From Mya arenaria (taxonomy: Eukaryota; Mollusca; Bivalvia; Myida; Myidae): a stretch of 64,000 nucleotides of DNA. Positions 26,005 to 40,392 of the stretch are shown here, in pieces. The number at the start of each line of letters is the position of its first letter. The stretch's first letter is position 1. The DNA lies in the NCBI RefSeq assembly GCF_026914265.1, contig NC_069123.1, positions 34,362,678-34,426,677 of the forward strand, read 5' to 3'. The translations under genes were made by a program, and so were the position numbers. The notes beneath the pieces are model-generated. The model ran no database searches, was not told the DNA's origin, and saw only the letters and a list, made by a program, of their open reading frames with translations.

Positions 26005-27270
26005 GGACTTTGTCAATGCAACCTATGTCTTGAATGACATTTTCCGGATATCGTAACCGGCTTCAATCAAGCATGCACAAATATTCATCGTGTATTTTCG
26101 ATTGTTGTGACAGCAGATATAGCCAAATTAATCCTTTACAGAAATGTCCATTGGAGCTTTGCCTTCTTAAAGTCCTAAAGCTACAAGATATGATTTAAAT
26201 TGATGATTTCCTAGTTTGCATAACATCAGCATAAACTGTCTTAGTGGCAATTTATTTCAAAGTGACAAAGACATACCTAATCAAGGACGTTTTCAACGTA
26301 TTTGTTTTAGAATTATCTTTTCTGAATTTATGTAACACGGCATTATATCTAAGTATAAGATAAATATTGCGACAAATATACAAAGTGATAGCGCTATATT
26401 TTAGTGTAAATCACATGATTGCAACTAAAATACAACCAACCATGCTTCAATGTCCTGAACGTTTAAGGAACTGTTGCTGATTGTCAACAAGCACATCTTA
26501 GAGAGCTTGTATTCTAACCACTAAATACCTAGTGTCGTTTATCGATAATATTCACTTACATTGCTTTTTCATTGTAGAAAAAGCAACTATTAAGATTAAA
26601 TTTAATCTTTGATAGCATTCACAACGGTCCTTAATTGAGAGAACGCATATCAAACGCATCAGTACAATTTGCACAGCCGTATAGCTGTAATCACATTTGT
26701 AAAGAATTTAAATCATTTTTAGTTCAACATACCCGGGACCAGACAAAGTCAAATTGATCAATGTCTTATACTCTGATTGCCAAGACTAGGTGATGACAAC
26801 GTGGGGTGAAGATTGAATGAAAAATGAGGTTAAAACGATATAAACGGAGCAAGCGAGTTCATAATCGTTTTGTATGGGATTAAAATATGGACAAGTATTT
26901 CCAACGTTTTATTCAGAATCAAATGACAACGGGTGGGTCATCTAGAATTTGTTCAAAGTTGGAAGTCAAAGATAGAGGAATTACATAAAAAGTTTAAACA
27001 TAGTCAATACATCACTATCCTACCTGATCGATACTTCCATTTATGTAAATGCTCTGTAAGTTAGCAATGCTAAGATGATCTTATTATTCCTGTTACGTCA
27101 ATGTTGCATTCCGATTGCTTTTAGCAACAGTGGTTTAGTATTGTGTTCATTTTTGAGATTTTAGAGCATTGTTTCAACATAAAGTGCAATAGAACGATTC
27201 TTGAATGAGTTCATTGTGTAGGTAAATCCAATAGATTGATAACATATTCTTCAAACACTACACTTACTTT

Positions 27271-28062
27271 TTAAAGCTGAAATTTTCGTCCAACACTGTG
27301 GACATCGTCAGAGCAACTGGCCTGACTATCGCTCACTCGCAGCTCTGACACTCGGGACTTCCCGCCGAATTTCCGTAATCCGGCGAAAAGTGGGTTGTAA
27401 ATCCCAGAAAGGAAGGCCCCCTCGTCCCGGTTCATAACTGCCCCCTCAGTTTTGATGCAGATAGCCTCCTTCGTTTTTCGCACTCTCCAGTCTGATTCTC
27501 TCTCTATTACGCGTGCCCCCTCCCAGTCTATTCCATGATTATTTATGTTCTGGTGATCTGTGATTGCACTTTTTTCTATTGTCGATTCTGATTGTTTTCT
27601 AGTTGATCTAGTAAATGCCTTATTTGAGTTTGTTTCACAATCTTTTTTGTGTTCATTCAGTCTTATTCCAAATTTTCGCCCCGATTCTCCCACGTAGACT
27701 TTATCACAATTTTTACAAGGTATTTTGTAAATTACTTCTGCTTTCTCTGTTGTTTCCTGTTTGTCCTTGGGGTGCACTAAGATGTTGCGTAGTGTCTGAT
27801 GTGGGCGCATGGCCGTGGCGACTCGATGTTTATTAAACACCCGGCTCACTGCTTCAGATAGCCCTTTCACATACGGAATAACCACCATCCCTTTAGATTT
27901 ATTGTCTCTATCTGTATGTTTCACTTTTTTCTTGTCCTTGTTTTCATTTTTTCTTTTCAAAATCTCGGTCTTAACCCTCTTTATTGTCCAATCAGGGTAC
28001 CCACACTGGCCTAAAGCTTGTTTTACATGTTCTTCCTCTTTATCTCTATCTTCTGACCACGC
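27271..28062 (-). pseudogene. Penelope linker and GIY-YIG endonuclease
   Basis: Continues the RT in a shifted frame: EDRDKEEEHVKQAL and GYPDWTIKRV, then a basic linker rich in Lys (NENKDKKKVKHTD). The GIY-YIG domain follows: IPCKNCDKVYVGESGRKFG, RLNEHKKDC, HGIDWEGARVIERE. The Cys pair before VYVGESGR is usual in Penelope elements. The frame from 27960 to 27271 is open for 229 codons, and its last codons are inside the terminal inverted repeat. It would cut DNA at the target in a live element; here it lacks a full RT. Confidence 0.88.
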
Positions 28063-28423
28063 TCAGCTTGTGCTGTAATGGGTGGTGGGATGAAAAATTC
28101 AGGTATTGGTCCGTGTGGGTTTTCTTTCTATATACTAGCAGTTTGATACTACCATCTTCCTTCCTGGTGATGAAAGTATCCAAGAATGGAATGGCCCCGT
28201 TGCTTTCTTCTTCGTGGGTGAACTTGATGTTATTGGTAACGTCTACAGTGTTGAGGTGGTCAGTGAGGTTCTGTAGTTGTCCTCTCCGAATCTTCTCTAA
28301 TATGTCATCTACGTAGCGTTTCCACAAGGTTGGTTTACATGTCACCGGAGCAGTTGCAATGGCTTCTCTTTCCAAAAACTCCATATACAGGTTAGCCACT
28401 ATCGGAGATACTGGACTTCCCAT
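28046..28423 (-). pseudogene. Penelope RT, C-terminal part
   Basis: The open frame starts at the RT motif GSPVSPIVANLYMEFLE and contains the catalytic-type motif YVDDI, then IKFTHEEE, PFLD and HKLSVV. This order is that of Penelope-like reverse transcriptases. Everything upstream is missing by 5' truncation. After HKLSVV the frame closes at a short deletion and frameshift near 28060, and the continuation is in the next frame. Confidence 0.88.
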
Positions 28424-28849
28424 AGCGCTGCCGAGTGTCAGAGCTGCGAGTGAGCGATAGTCAGGCCAGTTGCTCTGATGATGTCCACAGTGTTGGACGA
28501 AAATTTCAGCTTTAAAAAGTAAGTGTAGTGTTTGAAGAATATGTTATCAATCTATTGCAATAGAACGATTCGTGAAAATATATAGTATTATTAATGAACG
28601 TTAACGCATTCTCACTCACTCCACTAATCAAATTGCAATCTTTGTGATAGAATCAAATACGCCATATGTCTTTCTACAAGTATGTCTCGTCAGTTGGACC
28701 CAACCCGGGCTCATTTTTCTTATAACAAACTAAGAATAAATATATGATAAATGCAAATTTGCGCCGGATAGAGATTCGATAATGCTTCAATGGGAATTCT
28801 GTTTGAGTGTTGATTTTGTTCAACGCTGTTATATCGTTGCCAATTAGAA

Positions 28850-29000
28850 ACTGCGAATATTTGTGTATGCCTGCCTAATTGAGCCCGGTTTAGATATCCG
28901 GAACATATTGTTCAAGACAATGAATGCACTGACACAGTCCATTGGAGCTCTGAACATGAGCAGATTTATTCAGAATGATCAATGATCAGACGGAAGTTGT
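28850..29000 (-). repeat. Right arm of X inverted repeat family
   Basis: Reverse complement of the arm at 24.98-25.11 kb (CGGTTTAGATATCCGGAA, GAATGCACTGACACAGTCC, GATCAATGATCAGACGG). Together the two arms bracket a block that would be under 2 kb before the local duplication and the Penelope insertion. They look like the long terminal inverted repeats of an old DNA element; no transposase is seen. Confidence 0.6.
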
Positions 29001-29379
29001 AATCGCGTATTATATTGACGACATATGATGTTTATGTAACTCAAGAATAAAATATATTTAACACAAACTGGGGGAAAGTGAACATAAACTTATAAAATGT
29101 CAATTTTAAAACCAATACATCAGGAATGTTATCAAACAAGAATAAATTTAGGGGCATTTAAGATATATCAACAGACTAAGTGTTGAAACTTTAGAAGTAG
29201 AAGAGATATGTGACTTTTATCATAAAACATGATTGAAACGATAAAGAGTAAGATCACGGATTAAATGTACCCATTTCTGGCGTACAGTTATATTTGCAAA
29301 TCCACTTCAAAGAGAATAATTCCAAAAAAACAATACAGCCAAATGCTGACAATATAATGTGCTTATAGCGTGTTATTTG

Positions 29380-29568
29380 CTAAAACACTGAACACACACG
29401 GATTCGATTTCTTCCCAATTGCAATAACATCTCGAATATTGACCTTGAATCGTCTAAGGATGTCAGTTTTTCTCTATCAAATACTCCACGCACGTTTTCT
29501 GACTGAAAAGACAATGCCACTTTAATAACACTTGAGCCAAAACGTAATTTCCGTAGAGATATTTGCAA
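29380..29568 (-). other. Short open stretch kept in all X copies
   Basis: A frame of about 60 codons with KVALSFQSENVRGVFDREKL and SRSIFEMLLQLGRNRIR. The X copy at 59.59-59.72 kb keeps it open with few changes, and copy 1 (about 15.88-16.05 kb) keeps only the part to NVRGVFDRK. It lies about 0.4 kb 3' of the HS3ST stop on the same strand. Not recognised; it may be a relic exon. Confidence 0.3.
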
Positions 29569-29983
29569 TCATTTCAGAAAGTTTCTAATTAACAGGATTT
29601 CAGATATGTTGCTGATTTGTACTGGATTTTTCGTATGGTGTGATATGATAGGTACAATGCTTACATCAAGTTTAGTATAAATGAACGACTTCTTATCACT
29701 TAAAAACTGCGACAAGAGTAAAATATTTATATATTTCCAATATTACAATTACACATTTCTTTTATACGAAACACGTTGTATTACAATTCTCAATGACAAA
29801 AACTGTCATATATAAATACTCAGCAGAAATATAAATCTTTTTGTGCATTATTATGTATTAAGATTTAAAAAAAGTAATCATAGAACATAAACATATGTCA
29901 CACCTTTCAATATAGTTCATGTAACAACAGTTGCAACTATGGATTAATCGCAAGCAAGCATTCAATAAATACTTCACTTATGG

Positions 29984-33024
<3,041 letters not shown>

Positions 33025-33625
33025 AAAGAAGTAGTAATACTGATAAATTATCTTAGTGACGACTGAACAGATAATCCGTTACTATTCTTTGAAAAATAGC
33101 AGTGTTATTATGTCACCATATGCTTTTTATAAACTGGTATAACATGCATCGTACTGATTAAATAATAAGCTATTCACTCTAAGCTATGTTTGAATATATA
33201 AATTATCGATCTTGATATTTAATTATAGCCTTAAAGATATATTTGGTAATATCCATAAAATATTGAAGATATTGTTACTTGTTTTTAAACATTTGGATTA
33301 TACCAACATAATATTTTTCATAACTATAATATATATAGTGTAGATAAAGTACTTTTGTTGCCAAATTTTAAGAGAAAACAATACAAGTCCTATTTGTAAG
33401 ATATTTTATGCACTATTGTTTTGACCAATTCACCATTATCATGTATCGTGGAACATTATATTTTTGTTCCGTTTTTCTTTTTACTTCCATTTTTGTTCAC
33501 TCATTGTGTCTCCAGGATATTACACTTTACTCTGTAAAAAGATATGAATTCAGCGACCGCACTGTTGTATACTTCCTTATGCGACTGCGTCTCTTCTGTA
33601 CACTTGTTTCACACATAACCTAAAT

Positions 33626-34576
33626 ATGCCCCTTGAGTTTGTTCATTCCCCTACTCAACAAACCTTTGACATAGGATCAAGACTTACTCGTCTCTTAACC
33701 CTGTTGTTTTCCCTGGTAATATTGTTCAACACCATCTTCGCTTTCTCAGTGCTTGTGAACTTAAAGTCACTAGACACTAGACTCTGTGGTAAGATATACC
33801 GTGGTCTGCAATCCAAGAAGTATGACCTAGCAGGAAGCCGAGTGTTCCAGTGTAATAACACTTTTATTAGGAATTGTATACTCACACTATCCGTATATAC
33901 TCTTTGCACCTGGTTGGCAGTACTTCTTAACCAGAGTGGTGACATCCATCCTAATCCAGGCCCTGCAGATCACTCATCACGATCATCGTTAGATTTGTCC
34001 CATAATTTATCCTTGGTTCATTACAATGTCCAATGCATATTACCAAAACTTGATATAATCAAAGCTGAACTTCTAGACTTCGATGTTTTAGCGTTTTCGG
34101 AAACTTGGTTATCACAGTCAGTTGACACCAACAATATTCTTCTTCCACATTTTCAGGCTCCTGAACGCAAAGATCGGGCAACCAACAATTATGGAGGTGT
34201 TATTTTATATGTCAAGGAAAATATATTTTATAAGAGGAGATTTGATCTAGAAGTTCTGGACACTGAATGCATTTGGATCGAGTTGGCTATTAAACCTAAC
34301 TTGAAGATGCTTGTTGGATTGTTTTATCGACCCCCAAACACTTCTGCTGTCTTGGATTCACGTATTGAGGAGTCTATTGACACGGCTGTAAACACTGATA
34401 TTTCTAACATTGTTTTGGTGGGTGATTTTAACTTGAATGCTACTCCATATTGTATCAGTCCTAAAATAGTGTCTTTATGTCAGCAATATGGTCTTACCCA
34501 ATGCATTGATGAGCCCACTCATTTTACCGAACATTCTTCGTCTATTATTGACCTGGTATTTTTAAAAAAATACTAG
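33626..34576 (+). pseudogene. LINE N-terminus with 2A-like motif and APE endonuclease
   Basis: 316 codons. Residues 1-110 are hydrophobic with two probable membrane segments and end in NQSGDIHPNPGP, a 2A-like sequence in which the usual Glu is His. The endonuclease follows: LVHYNVQCILPKLD (the catalytic Asn region), AFSETWL (catalytic Glu), YGGVILYVK, LVGLFYRPP, IVLVGDFNLNA, and at the end SSSIIDLVF. The frame then closes by a frameshift near 34570. A separate open stretch directly upstream (33408-33623) may be a former 5' extension. Confidence 0.85.
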
Positions 34577-37044
34577 AAGTTTGCTTCTCTGTGAAGTTGG
34601 AGATCCCTTGTTTGATCAACAAGTTCGCTATCACTGTCCCACTTTTGTCTTCTTTAAGTTTTGTAAGCCAAAGTTAATTTCTTATCGTCGTCTTGTATGG
34701 CTGTATGACCGTGGTGATTACAATACATTTAGAGCACACCTCGAAGATTTTGATTGGGACTCGATTCGCTCCAATGATCTTAATACATGGGTTTCTCGTT
34801 TTACTTCTACTATTCTTGATGGTGCCAAGCGCTATATACCTAATCGTATGATCACTATCAGACCTCAAGAACCCAGATGGATTTCATCGGATATCAAGAG
34901 GCTCATTCGTCGTCGCAAACGCTTATATAAAGAGGCGAAGAGGTCAAACATACCATCTACATGGAGGAAATTATTTCTAAAATTAGAGAAGCCAAGGCTT
35001 TGCATATTGACTCTATCTCTAAATCTCTACTCGAAAAGAAACATTCCAAAGGCTGGTGGTCTACCATTAAACAATTCTTGTCCCCTAACTCTGGTTCTCT
35101 TTCGATTCCATCTTTAGTTGTTGAATCTGGTATTATTCATAGCAATGCAGATAAGGCTGATGCTTTCAACACTGTTTTCGCCAATCAAACACATCTCACA
35201 GAGCCTAACAGTGAACCTGTACCACCGACTTACCATATATCCTCCCTACTAGCAACAGTCGTTTTTAGTCCCTCGGATATAGAGCCTCTCCTTCGTTCTT
35301 TGCCACTAGGGAAAGCTGTAGGTCCAGACACGATTAATAATCGTGTTCTTATTGAACTATCTGCCGTCCTCGCAAAACCACTTTGTGATATTTTTAATTA
35401 TTCGATGTCTATTCCATCCTTTCCTGATTCCTGGAAGATTGCTAATGTTTGCCCTATCTTTAAGAAGGGTGAGTCTAATCTTTTCGCTAATTATCGACCT
35501 GTATCTCTACTTGACTCACTTGGCAAAGTCTTTGAACGTGCAGTCTATAAGCACTTGTTTAACCATATTGTAGATAACAATATATTGACGGATTTTCAGT
35601 CTGGCTTCCGACCATGTGATTCAACTGTGAATCAACTATCCTTTATATATAACAGCTTCTGTGAAGCACTTGACAACGGTAAGGAGGTGCGTATCGTATT
35701 TTGTGATATAAGTAAAGCCTTCGACCGTGTCTGGCATAGAGGCCTTCGTTCGAAATTGCATGCTATTGGCGTCCGAGATCATTTGCTACACTGGCTTGGT
35801 AGTTACCTACAACACCGCAAAGAACGTGTTATACTTCAGAATTCTTCGTCTTCCCTTCGTTACATTAAAGCAGGTGTTCCTCAAGGTTCCATTTTAGGAC
35901 CCTTGCTCTTTATCATTTATATTAATGACATTGTTCGCGACATCGAAGCTAACATCAGTCTTTTTGCTGATGACATTAGCCTATCTATGGTAGTCGATAC
36001 CCCTAACAATACTGCTTCTGTTCTTAGCTCGGACTTACAGAAGATAAGCCGACCCCTACATCCCCCTTTGACTATGCTTAACCATAACATTTCAGAGACT
36101 TCCTCCCATAAACACCTCGGAATGTTTCTTTCTAGTGACTGCTCCTGGTCTGCCCATATTGATTATATCAAAGACAAAGCATGGTCCCGTGTTAATATTC
36201 TACGTTCGCTCAAGTTTACTCTTGATCGTCTCACCCTTGAGACAATTTATATGACCTTTATCCGACCATTGCTTGAATACGGCGATATTATATTTGACAA
36301 CTGCACTGCAGGGGAAAAGCAGGAACTTGACAAAATACAACACGAGGCTGCGAGAATCGTCACAGGTGCAACAAAGCTAGTTTCTATTGATAAACTTTAC
36401 AGTGACCTGAACTGGCAGCCCCTTTCAGATCGCCGCACCAACCACAAACTTATTTTTATGTTTAAAATCAAATCCAATATTAGTCCTACATACCTTGTTA
36501 ATCTCATTCCTTTACGCCCAGCCGATCCTAGGTACAATCTTCGAAACTCTTCGGATATTCCACTTATACATTGCAGATCCACACTATACTATAACTCTCT
36601 TGTTCCGTCTGCCATTCGTGCTTGGAATACTCTCGATTCAAGTTTCAAGTCCGCTGACTCAATACAAAGTTTTAAAAGCTGATTAGTAATACTCCTAAGG
36701 TTCCATATTATTTTAACACAGGACCTAGGCGTTTACAAGTCCATCACACTAGGCTTAGGCTAGGCTGTAGTCTACTTAATTATGATCTTTACCGGAAGAA
36801 TATTGTTTCCTCACAAGCTTGTCTCTGTGGTGACTCTGAATCTGTCCGCCATTTTATGTTATTTGGTCCCCTTTATACCTCCTACATAGAGGATATGTTC
36901 GAGTCAATAAATTTGCTCGTCCCTGGTACAGCTATCACGCTCGACTTATTGCTAAAGGGTAACGTTCGATTTACTGATCCCGTCAACTCGCAGCTTTTTT
37001 CTATTGTTTACTCATACATTGATTCTACCAAGAGGTTTCTTTGA
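34577..37044 (+). pseudogene. LINE reverse transcriptase and C-terminus, frameshifted
   Basis: Three pieces. 34577-34960 is the linker between endonuclease and RT (WISSDIKRLIRRRKRLYKEA). From 34961 to 36681 the frame carries the RT: KAVGPDTINNRVL, NYRPVSLLDSLGKVFER, FCDISKAFDRVWHRGL, AGVPQGSILGPLLFIIYIND, and the catalytic FADDISL. After DLQKISRP about 25 residues usual in the family are missing, without a change of frame. The last piece (about 36690-37044, another frame) has LRLGCSLLNYDLY and a Cys/His end (CLCGDSESVRHFM). Confidence 0.88.
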
Positions 37045-37511
37045 GTACTAACTCTCTAAACAGCTTATGTGTGCGTTGAAATTCATCTAATCTGTTTACT
37101 TTGAGACACATCATTCCCATAATCTTTTACTGTTTCTAATGATTTTGTATTATGAGCGCTTAACTCAGTTTATCTATATGTTTGACTTACTAAAATATTT
37201 ACATTTTACTATAGCAATATTCATTTGTAGTACCGCTCAACTTAAAACTTGCTCTATATTTGATTTATTACAATACTTAAATTTCATAATAGCATTATTC
37301 TTCTACATTTATTTTAGACATATTCATCTTCTTGGTAAATATAATAAATGATATTTTGTGCGACAACCTTTTTCTGATTCGTAAAGTATACATGCATACG
37401 AAAATGATCTATATAAGCTATGCTTTCGACAAATTCTTTGTTTTTCATTGATGTATATATGTTGTCTTGTGTTATTTTCCTCAATAAATATGTTTAAACT
37501 AAAGAAGTAGT

Positions 37512-40390
37512 GCCGGTTTAAAAGATACTATACATCGACAGTGTAAAAGCGTTTCTCCCCCCCCCCTCTCATTAATTAGCAGTTTTGGAATTTTCTAGTG
37601 CTACATAAAGACTTCGAAATAAAAAAATAGGGTGGACAATCGCATTTCGGAAATAACTTGAGAGTTCATTTAGCTTGAACAAAGATTTTGTAACGTACAA
37701 AAATAATCACGTTAGCAATGTTCAGTACCCAGTGTGCTATTTTACTGGCTTCTACCTGGCGGTTACTCGAACAATTATTGATGACGATATGCAAATAGTC
37801 AGTTGTTTTGTAAGGTTGTGTGTCCCGTAAAATTTTGTTCGCTTTGGTTTCATCAAGTAAGCTCCTTGTTATTTGTCTTAACTGTCGGGATCGTTCATGT
37901 TGTTTTAATACATTTGTATCAAGGGAATGAGAGGGTTCAGCAAATTTAAAATATACTACATTATCGTTTTAGTTTTTCAATGAGTGTGGAACTGCGATTA
38001 TCAGTAGTACGTATGTCTTGTTTTTCATGCACAAAGTCAAAAAGGTTCGCAAAAAGAAACAAGTATTTCGTATCAATGGTGATTGATTTTTGTTTGAAGT
38101 GAGGCCTTTTGCAGCAAACTTCTTCGAACTATTTTTTTTACCTAACCTTTTAAGAAAATTACAAAACCTTGTTAGGAGCTTGATTGCCTTCAACGGCTTT
38201 TGATATCTCAAAACAGTGACGATTGGCCATCCCTATGAAGACACTCAATTCAGGAACGAGTGATGTTAACGCCTCTAACGAGTTATTCAGGATATGAACG
38301 GCAATGTTTTAACTTTTGTTTGAGAACAGCCAACCGCGCTTACTGAGCTGAAGGCATTTAACTTGGGTTGCTTTACAAGGTACGAAACGAAACACTGAAG
38401 AAATGCCGCGATGCCGTATTGTGACACCTGTGCGTTGACAGTACTGTGAAGATTTAACACATGAGACTAATGTACTATTGTGGATAGCTCACACACAATA
38501 TTGTAACGTAATGAGAACGTTAATGTTACTTTGATGAAATCATTAGCTTTTAATTCAATGTATATTTGTCAAACATGTTTTGATACTCAACACTTATTAA
38601 TTATTATAGGGCAGTTTATTGGCAACACAATATGGACGTCTTATGGAACGTGACCATTCAAAACATTTAGTTAGGGTAATTTGAGGTTTACATGTTTTGG
38701 TAATTTGCTGGAATAAAAACATAATTTTTCATGAAATGTATATTTAATCAATACGCACGTTTTCGCTATATTATCTATTATGACCTGTCATGACTAATTG
38801 CTGTAACATCTTGATTGTCACGTTCCTACTTATGATTTAAGTTTAAATAGAATAAATAGTAAGACATTTGATCACATTCAATAAAAATCTTTAGAATAAT
38901 GGTTTTCCAAAAATAATTACTGTATATGTAGTGGGTTTTGGGGAGACAGACTAGTTAGAATTATGATCCACTCTGTAAATATATTAAATTAATAATAATA
39001 TGTACTTGGAACTTATCTTTATGTTTTGAGTTTCTTGTGACACTTTGAGAGTCCCGTAGCGTTACGCTACAACATTAACGTAATGATACCTGTATATTTA
39101 CATGATTATTTACCGTGTTCCTTATTTATTTAATTTAAAGAATATTGTTCATGCTTTTAAAATAATTGAAAACTTCCTGAGATAATTATGTGATTTATAA
39201 CCACATACTATGAACAATTAACTACAACATTGCTGAACATTACAGAAAATATCCTTGTTCCATAACATGAATAACGAAACATAAAAACCATTTGTTCTGG
39301 AGTTGCTTATGTTTTTGTTCATATCTTTGGACAAAGAAATTAAAAATAGCTGATGACTGATGCTTGTCGATTATTCTAAGGCGATTTTGAACACCTAGAA
39401 TTTCAATAAGTTTCAATAAAAGACAAATACAGGATACTTTCAAGTCACGCAAAGACAACGAAAAGAAGAAGTATATAAAACGTTACATCTGACTTTATAT
39501 ACAAAAATATATTAGTATGGGCTGTTCGAGAGAATTCACTTTGTATTTTGGATGAAATCGATATTATCGCTGTTGAAAGTATTGGTAATATGTTCATTAT
39601 TCTTATTAGAATCTGAATTAGACTTTTCAATACAAAAAGCGATTTCACACTTCGACTTTGACCGATCTCTCACTCCATATGTCATAAAATATTTACTAAA
39701 CATGATTTAACTGCTTAAAAGTATAATGTCTTGGACGAGTTTGCTAACCTGTGAAATCCCTTCTACATTTGAATAATTGACTTTGTCCGTTAATTGACCC
39801 GACTGTTTGTCATTTAGTTTTACAAACATTGGTTACAATGTTTCTTTACATAAAACATTTGTTTTTATTAATTTTCTCAATTCGGGTTTATGTTAGGGCT
39901 TCTTACAAGAAACATGTGTTTCATTTCATATTGATGAGAACCTTTAATTAATGCATGTCTTTGAACGCTACAATAGCAACTATTTAATAAACCTGATAAG
40001 GTGATTGTAAGACCATATTAGCAACTTGTTTTTATTGAGGACTGTTGATCTCCCTTAACATAATACGCGTTTGATCCTCAAGCTTATTTAGCTCTGTAAG
40101 GAAGGTTAAATGTAAATGACTTATTGTAATTTTCGATGAACGACACGCATGAGTGGTTACGATAAACACGCTCATCGGGGTGCTTGAGAATAATCAACAA
40201 CACTTATTGGTAGTTTTAAGACATGCTCACCCTTTTGGTTGTTTTGCAGGCGTCAAGAATATTACATTTTTCAAAGAACGATATCGGTTTGTCATCTTTG
40301 AAAACCAATGTACTAAAGGGTTTTATTGAATGTGAATTAGTTTCAAGAACGATTTCAAAGTACAATTTATATATGTCAATACAAATTGGT
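37512..40390. repeat. Z block copy 2, continued
   Basis: 37512-38235 matches 62475-63200, and 40165-40390 matches 63205-63440. Between them 38.24-40.16 kb (about 1.9 kb) has no counterpart in the other copy: either an insertion here or a loss there. No terminal repeats or target duplication could be shown for it. Open frames at 37969-38211 (-) and 40216-40458 (-) line up with 63017-63238 and 63239-63460 in the other copy, where the first is more intact. Confidence 0.6.
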
Positions 40391-40392
40391 TT

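Larger units (their letters stand above)
27201..28555 (-). mobile_element. Penelope-like element, 5'-truncated, inverted ends
   Basis: A 1355-base element flanked by the 16-base duplication TGCAATAGAACGATTC (27185-27200 and 28556-28571). It encodes the end of a Penelope-type reverse transcriptase and a GIY-YIG domain, both on the minus strand. Its two ends are a 127-base inverted repeat (27229-27355 against 28431-28557, one mismatch seen). The 5' end is therefore an inverted copy of the element's own 3' end, a layout known for Penelope-like elements. The empty site is preserved in the first tandem copy near 25808. Confidence 0.9.
26005..28760. repeat. Local tandem duplication, second copy
   Basis: Second copy of the unit, complete in its middle and carrying the Penelope-like insertion. 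It ends GATAAATGCAAATTT at 28760. Without the insertion it would be about 1385 bases. The first copy at 25808-25823 is the undisturbed target (TGCAATAGAACGATTC). Confidence 0.85.
23478..29600. repeat. X block, copy 2
   Basis: This copy matches 53.69-59.73 kb and, in part, 12.5-16.06 kb. It contains a local tandem duplication (25025-28760), the Penelope-like element (27201-28555) and a pair of inverted repeat ends (around 24.98-25.12 and 28.85-29.0 kb). It leads straight into the HS3ST gene at 29984. Confidence 0.8.
33036..37500 (+). mobile_element. APE-type LINE, near full length, broken
   Basis: A 4465-base insertion flanked by the 11-base duplication AAAGAAGTAGT (33025-33035 and 37501-37511). 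The sister copy at about 62.47 kb lacks it. It encodes an N-terminal hydrophobic region with a 2A-like motif, an exonuclease-endonuclease-phosphatase domain and a reverse transcriptase. The order and motifs suit the CR1/Jockey group; the clade is not certain. At least three frameshifts and one internal deletion make it inactive. The 3' end is ATATGTTTAAACT without a poly(A) tail. Confidence 0.88.

Noticed and set aside
27615..28316. Plus-strand open frames at 27.6-28.3 kb
   Set aside because: Antisense to the Penelope RT and GIY-YIG frames.
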